NCBI RefSeq assembly: GCF_023343835.1
Contig: NC_064439.1
Span: 32,252,508-32,316,507, forward strand
From: Lagopus muta
Taxonomy: Eukaryota > Chordata > Aves > Galliformes > Phasianidae
Direction of reading: 5' to 3'
Length of the DNA stretch: 64,000 bases
A program made the position numbers and the translations under genes. Of this stretch, positions 60,066 through 64,000 are shown in pieces; positions within the stretch are counted from its first letter, which is position 1; each line of letters starts with the position of its first letter. The notes under the pieces are model-generated. The model searched no databases. It saw only the letters and a program-made list of their open reading frames with translations, and was not told the DNA's origin.

Positions 60066-60476
60066 AGTGATCACAGTAAGAGTGAGACTGTGGCTTTATA
60101 CACGCTTATAACAATTCTTATGACCACTTCACTGGCTGGTGGAAACCAGGGTAGTTGCTCTGCAGCCAATGGATTTTGGCTTTGAAGGAGTTCTGCCATC
60201 TGTAGATATTGCAAAGCTGGTTTTGAGATTTCACACAAGCCCACTGGTTTACCGTGTCCTCCAAAATACCCCATGAGTCACGAATCAGACCTACAACATT
60301 CATAAGATTTTATTTTTAACTGCTCACACTAGCTTTTTGTTAGAATTTTACTCCAAGGCCAGATCTGCAGGGTATCAGCCACTGCCTTTTCCTGACCCCA
60401 GGAAGAAAAGTTCTCCACTCCATCTCTCTACAGATTGTGACTTCCTTGCAGGTCTGTAGCATAACTGCACTGCCAA
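60066..60476. other. Desert sequence, no gene recognised
   Basis: Nothing specific seen. Confidence 0.5.
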
Positions 60477-60546
60477 GGTGTTTGGAACTAGGTGATCTTT
60501 GAGCTCCCTTCCAACCCAAGCTGCTCTATGATTCTATAATTCCATG
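60477..60546 (+). mobile_element. CR1 LINE 3' tail fragment, sense
   Basis: TTTGGAACTAGGTGATCTTT, CTCCCTTCCAACCC and the terminal CTATGATTCTATAATTCCATG are the last roughly 70 bases of a CR1 copy. Confidence 0.88.
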
Positions 60547-61879
60547 TTTATGAGTCAATGGTTGTATCCCTTTGATGGTATGGTCGGGGAGGAAGGGGAG
60601 ATCCAGGGGAGCTGTGAAAGGACAGAAATATGTCTTTTTTGTCCGTTAAGTGTGCTATAGTCTCTCTTTGCAGTGGCTTTCACTGAGTACAAACAATAAG
60701 ATGACAAAGCATATAAATTATTTTTAGGGTAAAAGGAAATGTTTTTGAAGTCAGGTTACTCCTGGAAGTGATTTGGCTCATTCCCATCTTTAGCCATCTA
60801 CAGTAAACTTCCTCATGCTGACATCCCCAGAGAGCCTCTTACCAGAGCTAGCACTCGCATGAACTTGGCACAGCCCATACAGACTTCCTGGGTGATACAA
60901 GGTAGAGTGCCAAAGCACTCTGTGGCCATTAGTTCTCCTCTATGAGGGCTGTTACCAGAATGAAATGCCACAGTGAAACCGGTGCTGTAATGTTCTGAGT
61001 CAAACACCAGACCCAAGCATGGGTAAGAACAACAGAGATAAAGGAGCAGATCAGAAGGGAGTACAGCAAAATTAAGTTAACCAGAGTGGGAGCTTTGCTC
61101 CAGCTGCTCTGGGCCACTGCCACCTGCTCCCTACTGTTACAGATGCCTTGAGACTTCCATCAAATTTCACTTTCCACCTGCCCTCCACAATAAATTCCCT
61201 TTAAAATTGTAGTTGTTTTTGCTCAAAATATTTCCATTGCTTCCTCAGGAATGTGACTCCCTCTCAGCTAGGACTTGCATCCTAGATCAGGTTGACAGTA
61301 CTTTTCTTAGCAGCCCATGACCAGTTTGGAGCCTGGACACAACATTAGAATAAAATATTTGGGGAGGGAGGAGGAAAGTCCACTGTTGCATGAATGAATA
61401 GTGGGTAGTGGATTAAGATCTTTAAGCAGGAGTCACTGTATCCAGATTCATATGTGAAAAAAAATCTCTCGGCTACAGGAGAAAGGGAACACCCTGGCGA
61501 GAAAGCCAGAAGAAAGCAAAACCCAAATGCTCTGCTTTACATGTCTGCAGAATGCTGCTGCCTGAGGGAGTGAGAACCTACTTACAGCCCCATGTGGATT
61601 ACCCAGGCTCTGTCCAGGTGCATGAAACAAGCAGGGCCACACATCTGCTTATTTCCTCTCTAGGGATTAGAAATTGGAGGGTGGGAAATGAGTAGAGCCT
61701 CCTTTCTCCCTTGCCAGCTCAACTGAGCTGCTGAGCACTCGAGGGGGCCGAGGGAGGAAGGGGGAGTATTATTTTATTTCTGGCTTTGGTCAGAGGTAAA
61801 TGACTGCCTGAGGGAATAGGAGAGGAGAAGGTGTGCCTCTGAGTTACTGTGCCTCAGGGGGCTCCTGCTGCAATGGCAT
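60547..61879. other. Desert sequence, no gene recognised
   Basis: A GC-richer, purine-rich patch occurs at about 61670-61880. No exon recognised. Confidence 0.5.
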
Positions 61880-62060
61880 GGCTATGTAACCTGCTCCCTT
61901 GGGGACTGCATCTGAAATAAAAATGCAGCCTGTTACTTATTGGCATTAATGTTCACTTACTAATGTCTTTTATTGCTTAACTCCTCTATTTTGGCGCCTG
62001 GGTAACTACTTAGGCTCTTATAAATTCACTGGACCAAATTCAGAGATCACATATCCAGAG
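61880..62060. promoter_or_regulatory. Candidate distal regulatory block with E2F-like site
   Basis: ACTTATTGGCATTAATG near 61935, TTTTATTGC (61968-61976) and TTTTGGCGCC (61989-61998), an E2F-type sequence with rare CpG. Inference. Confidence 0.3.
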
Positions 62061-64000
62061 ATCTAAGCAGAGTTCACAGCTGGCAGGGTAGTCTGGATTA
62101 AAAGTAATATGTTTAAGAAAATCGAGAGAGAGAGTCATCATTTATAAAAGGACCAATACTGGTAAGATCTCTCTCACCACTCCCACTTACTTTCAGTGAG
62201 CTTAATTTGAGCGTGGCATTATGTCTCCAGGCCCCTTTAAATAGCATATACTTGTTTTGGATCTGAGGTATCTCTCAATGCAAGGAAATGTTGACTGAGA
62301 GCAGACTCCTAGCACACTCAAGAAACCTCTGCACAATATTTGGTAATACAACATGCAGATATTATAGTAATTTAAAGGCAAAAAAAATATTGTGATGACT
62401 TATATGAAATTCATAATGAACTATCCCCCTAGAAAACCCATTCTCTATCCAAAAAGAACCCCTGGATCCTTGAAATATTGAGTACATTTCCAAAATCCAC
62501 ATTTCCTTACTTAATTACTATGAAGAACAGTATCACCCTTCACTGTAGTCTGAAACTCAGACACTTTTACCAGGTATTTCTCTGGGTGTTTGCATTCAGA
62601 TTATATGCAGAGAAAACCTAAACAGCAGCCTTTCTCATCCATCTTTCATGACTGTTACAACAGTGTTGTTGACTCAATCCCAAGCACTCCCCATGCATTC
62701 TATGGGCATGGATGCCGGATCAGAACTGTCCTGTTTTCTGGCCATGTCCAGCAGATTTGTAGCTGGTTGTTGGCCATCAAGAACACTATTGCCAAGTTCT
62801 TTTCCACAGCTCACTGTGCTTTTCTATGCCATCTCCCACTCATTGCCTGTTTTCATTTTCAGACCACCTCACATGATGTGCTCACTTTTTCACATCTAGC
62901 ACTCCCTGTTCCCGCTTCCCACTGGGAAGTATTAGGGTTAGGATTAGGCAAGTCTTGTGTGCTTTCTCACCTATTTTCCTTCAGGTACTCCCCTAAATCC
63001 CTACCAAACCATTTCATTCTCTGCAGCCAAATGCTGTCTTGAGGCATGAGGCACACAGCTATAATGTATGTCCTTGCTCCCCCATTTGTGTCTGCCCATT
63101 TTTTGTCATCAGCAGGACTGCTTGTACAGCTCCTTGCACCATGGGACAGGCCTCATTGTTCTAACCACGAAAACTGCATGTAATATCTTTCTCAAAAGCC
63201 ACAGGCATCTTCCACAAGATTTAAAATTACATGCCAGCCCCAGAGTCTTGCCCCGTTGCTGAGCCACCGCACAGCAGCTGCGGAGAAGAGGGAAGAAGAA
63301 GAACCAGCTTTGTGTATTTAGTTACAGTTAATTATAAGTTTATGACCTTATGATGCAATTGTTGTATCCCTTGCTCAATACACTTTTTGGGCAGAGCATG
63401 CTGAGCCTACAAAGCGGGTGTATTTTATGGCTGCAGTGTTTGCTTGAGCTGCGTAGATAAGAGTTGTAGAGAGGTCCCTTGCAGGACAAGGCAAAGACAT
63501 TCCAGCCTTGTGTTGGCAAGGTTTGAGTTTTTCTGCCAAAGGAGAACAGAGTTTTGATTTCATTCCTGTGCTTTCAGAAGCAAGGAAAGCTGACGAAGGG
63601 AGTAGGTATCAATAATGTGTAAGGAAAATGAAATAGGTTTTAAGGAAGCTTTGGCATTTGACATTTGTTTCACTCAAAGATTTTCAAATACTGCACTGTT
63701 TGTTTTTTTTTTTTTCCCCACACACTTAAACATATGATGCACATTTTATGGATAACTTAACTCAACCAGAAGGTGAACAGTCAATAGAGTCACTGCAGGT
63801 CTATGAATAGATTCAAAGACTCCTGAAACCTTAATCCACTTGATTCCGCTTAATGCTTTCAAGATGTATTAATAGGACAAAAAGATGTGTAATAAAAAAT
63901 ATCAAACTCAGTTTAGGAACTGTAGCTCTTCTGCTTACAAAACTATCCCACATAATGAAAAATAAGGAAGCATTAGTTTGAATTTCCTTGGAAAAAAAAA
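62061..64000. other. Desert sequence to window end, no gene recognised
   Basis: The 150-codon open frame at 62590-63042 has no family signature. A short telomere-like TTAGGG/TTAGGA run is at 62932-62948. T run near 63701-63715. HIBADH, expected further right, is not reached. Confidence 0.5.

Noticed and set aside
62932-62948. Interstitial telomeric repeat
   Set aside because: Only about three degenerate TTAGGG-like units (one TTAGGG, then TTAGGA, TTAGG), within chance expectation.
62590-63042. 150-codon open frame in the right-hand desert
   Set aside because: Ser/Phe/Leu/His-rich product from pyrimidine-rich DNA with no domain, no splice context and no codon pattern.
1-64000. CRISPR arrays, operons, prophage or other prokaryotic systems
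   Set aside because: Spliced homeobox gene, CR1, LTR and mariner remnants show vertebrate nuclear DNA; no direct-repeat/spacer arrays or clustered prokaryotic genes occur.

Overview
This window is vertebrate nuclear DNA, almost certainly from a bird and probably a galliform such as chicken. The evidence is one homeobox gene with vertebrate intron-exon structure, several CR1 LINE fragments, an avian ERVL-type solo LTR, and a decayed mariner element of a kind familiar from chicken. I see no prokaryotic, plasmid or phage feature.

The only protein gene I can support is EVX1, on the + strand. It has three coding exons (4464-4899, 6253-6500, 7185-7715) that join in frame to a 404-residue protein with a complete even-skipped-type homeodomain at residues 183-242. 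The conserved N-terminal start and the short C-terminus ending in PLTR mark it as EVX1 rather than EVX2. In vertebrates EVX1 flanks the 5' (HOXA13) end of the HOXA cluster and is transcribed divergently from HOXA13. By that synteny HOXA13 should lie beyond the left edge and HIBADH beyond the right edge, with the long right side being the EVX1-HIBADH gene desert. Neither neighbour is in the window.

Layout. 1-4463: CpG-rich upstream and promoter region. 4464-7715: EVX1. 7716 to about 8290: A-rich 3' UTR with a candidate polyadenylation signal. 8300 to about 13900: CpG-rich noncoding sequence with several blocks dense in homeodomain-type sites, which look like conserved enhancers. At about 13.9-14.1 kb the composition switches to AT-rich, CpG-poor desert that continues to 64000. 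The desert holds an LTR-like fragment (about 19.54-19.71 kb), five CR1 pieces (22.1, 31.1, 41.0, 45.7 and 60.5 kb), a mariner fossil (47.5-48.0 kb) and a solo ERVL LTR (57.76-58.26 kb). It also holds a duplicated 140-bp segment (38.0 and 39.8 kb), a pair of diverged hairpin elements (48.8 and 50.5 kb), and AT-rich blocks that look like candidate distal enhancers (around 30.2, 35, 35.7, 42.0, 44.5, 50.2, 54.6, 59.8 and 61.9 kb).

How it works together: EVX1 encodes a transcriptional repressor of posterior mesoderm and of spinal V0 interneurons. In mammals, the flank containing EVX1 and HIBADH holds long-range enhancers for 5' HOXA genes and EVX1 in limb and genital buds, so the noncoding blocks are plausibly parts of that landscape. 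Conservation cannot be measured from one sequence, so all enhancer calls are inferences. I found no new multi-gene system. The most unusual structures are the hairpin pair with compensatory base changes, a 22-bp perfect palindrome, and the 95% identical local duplication.
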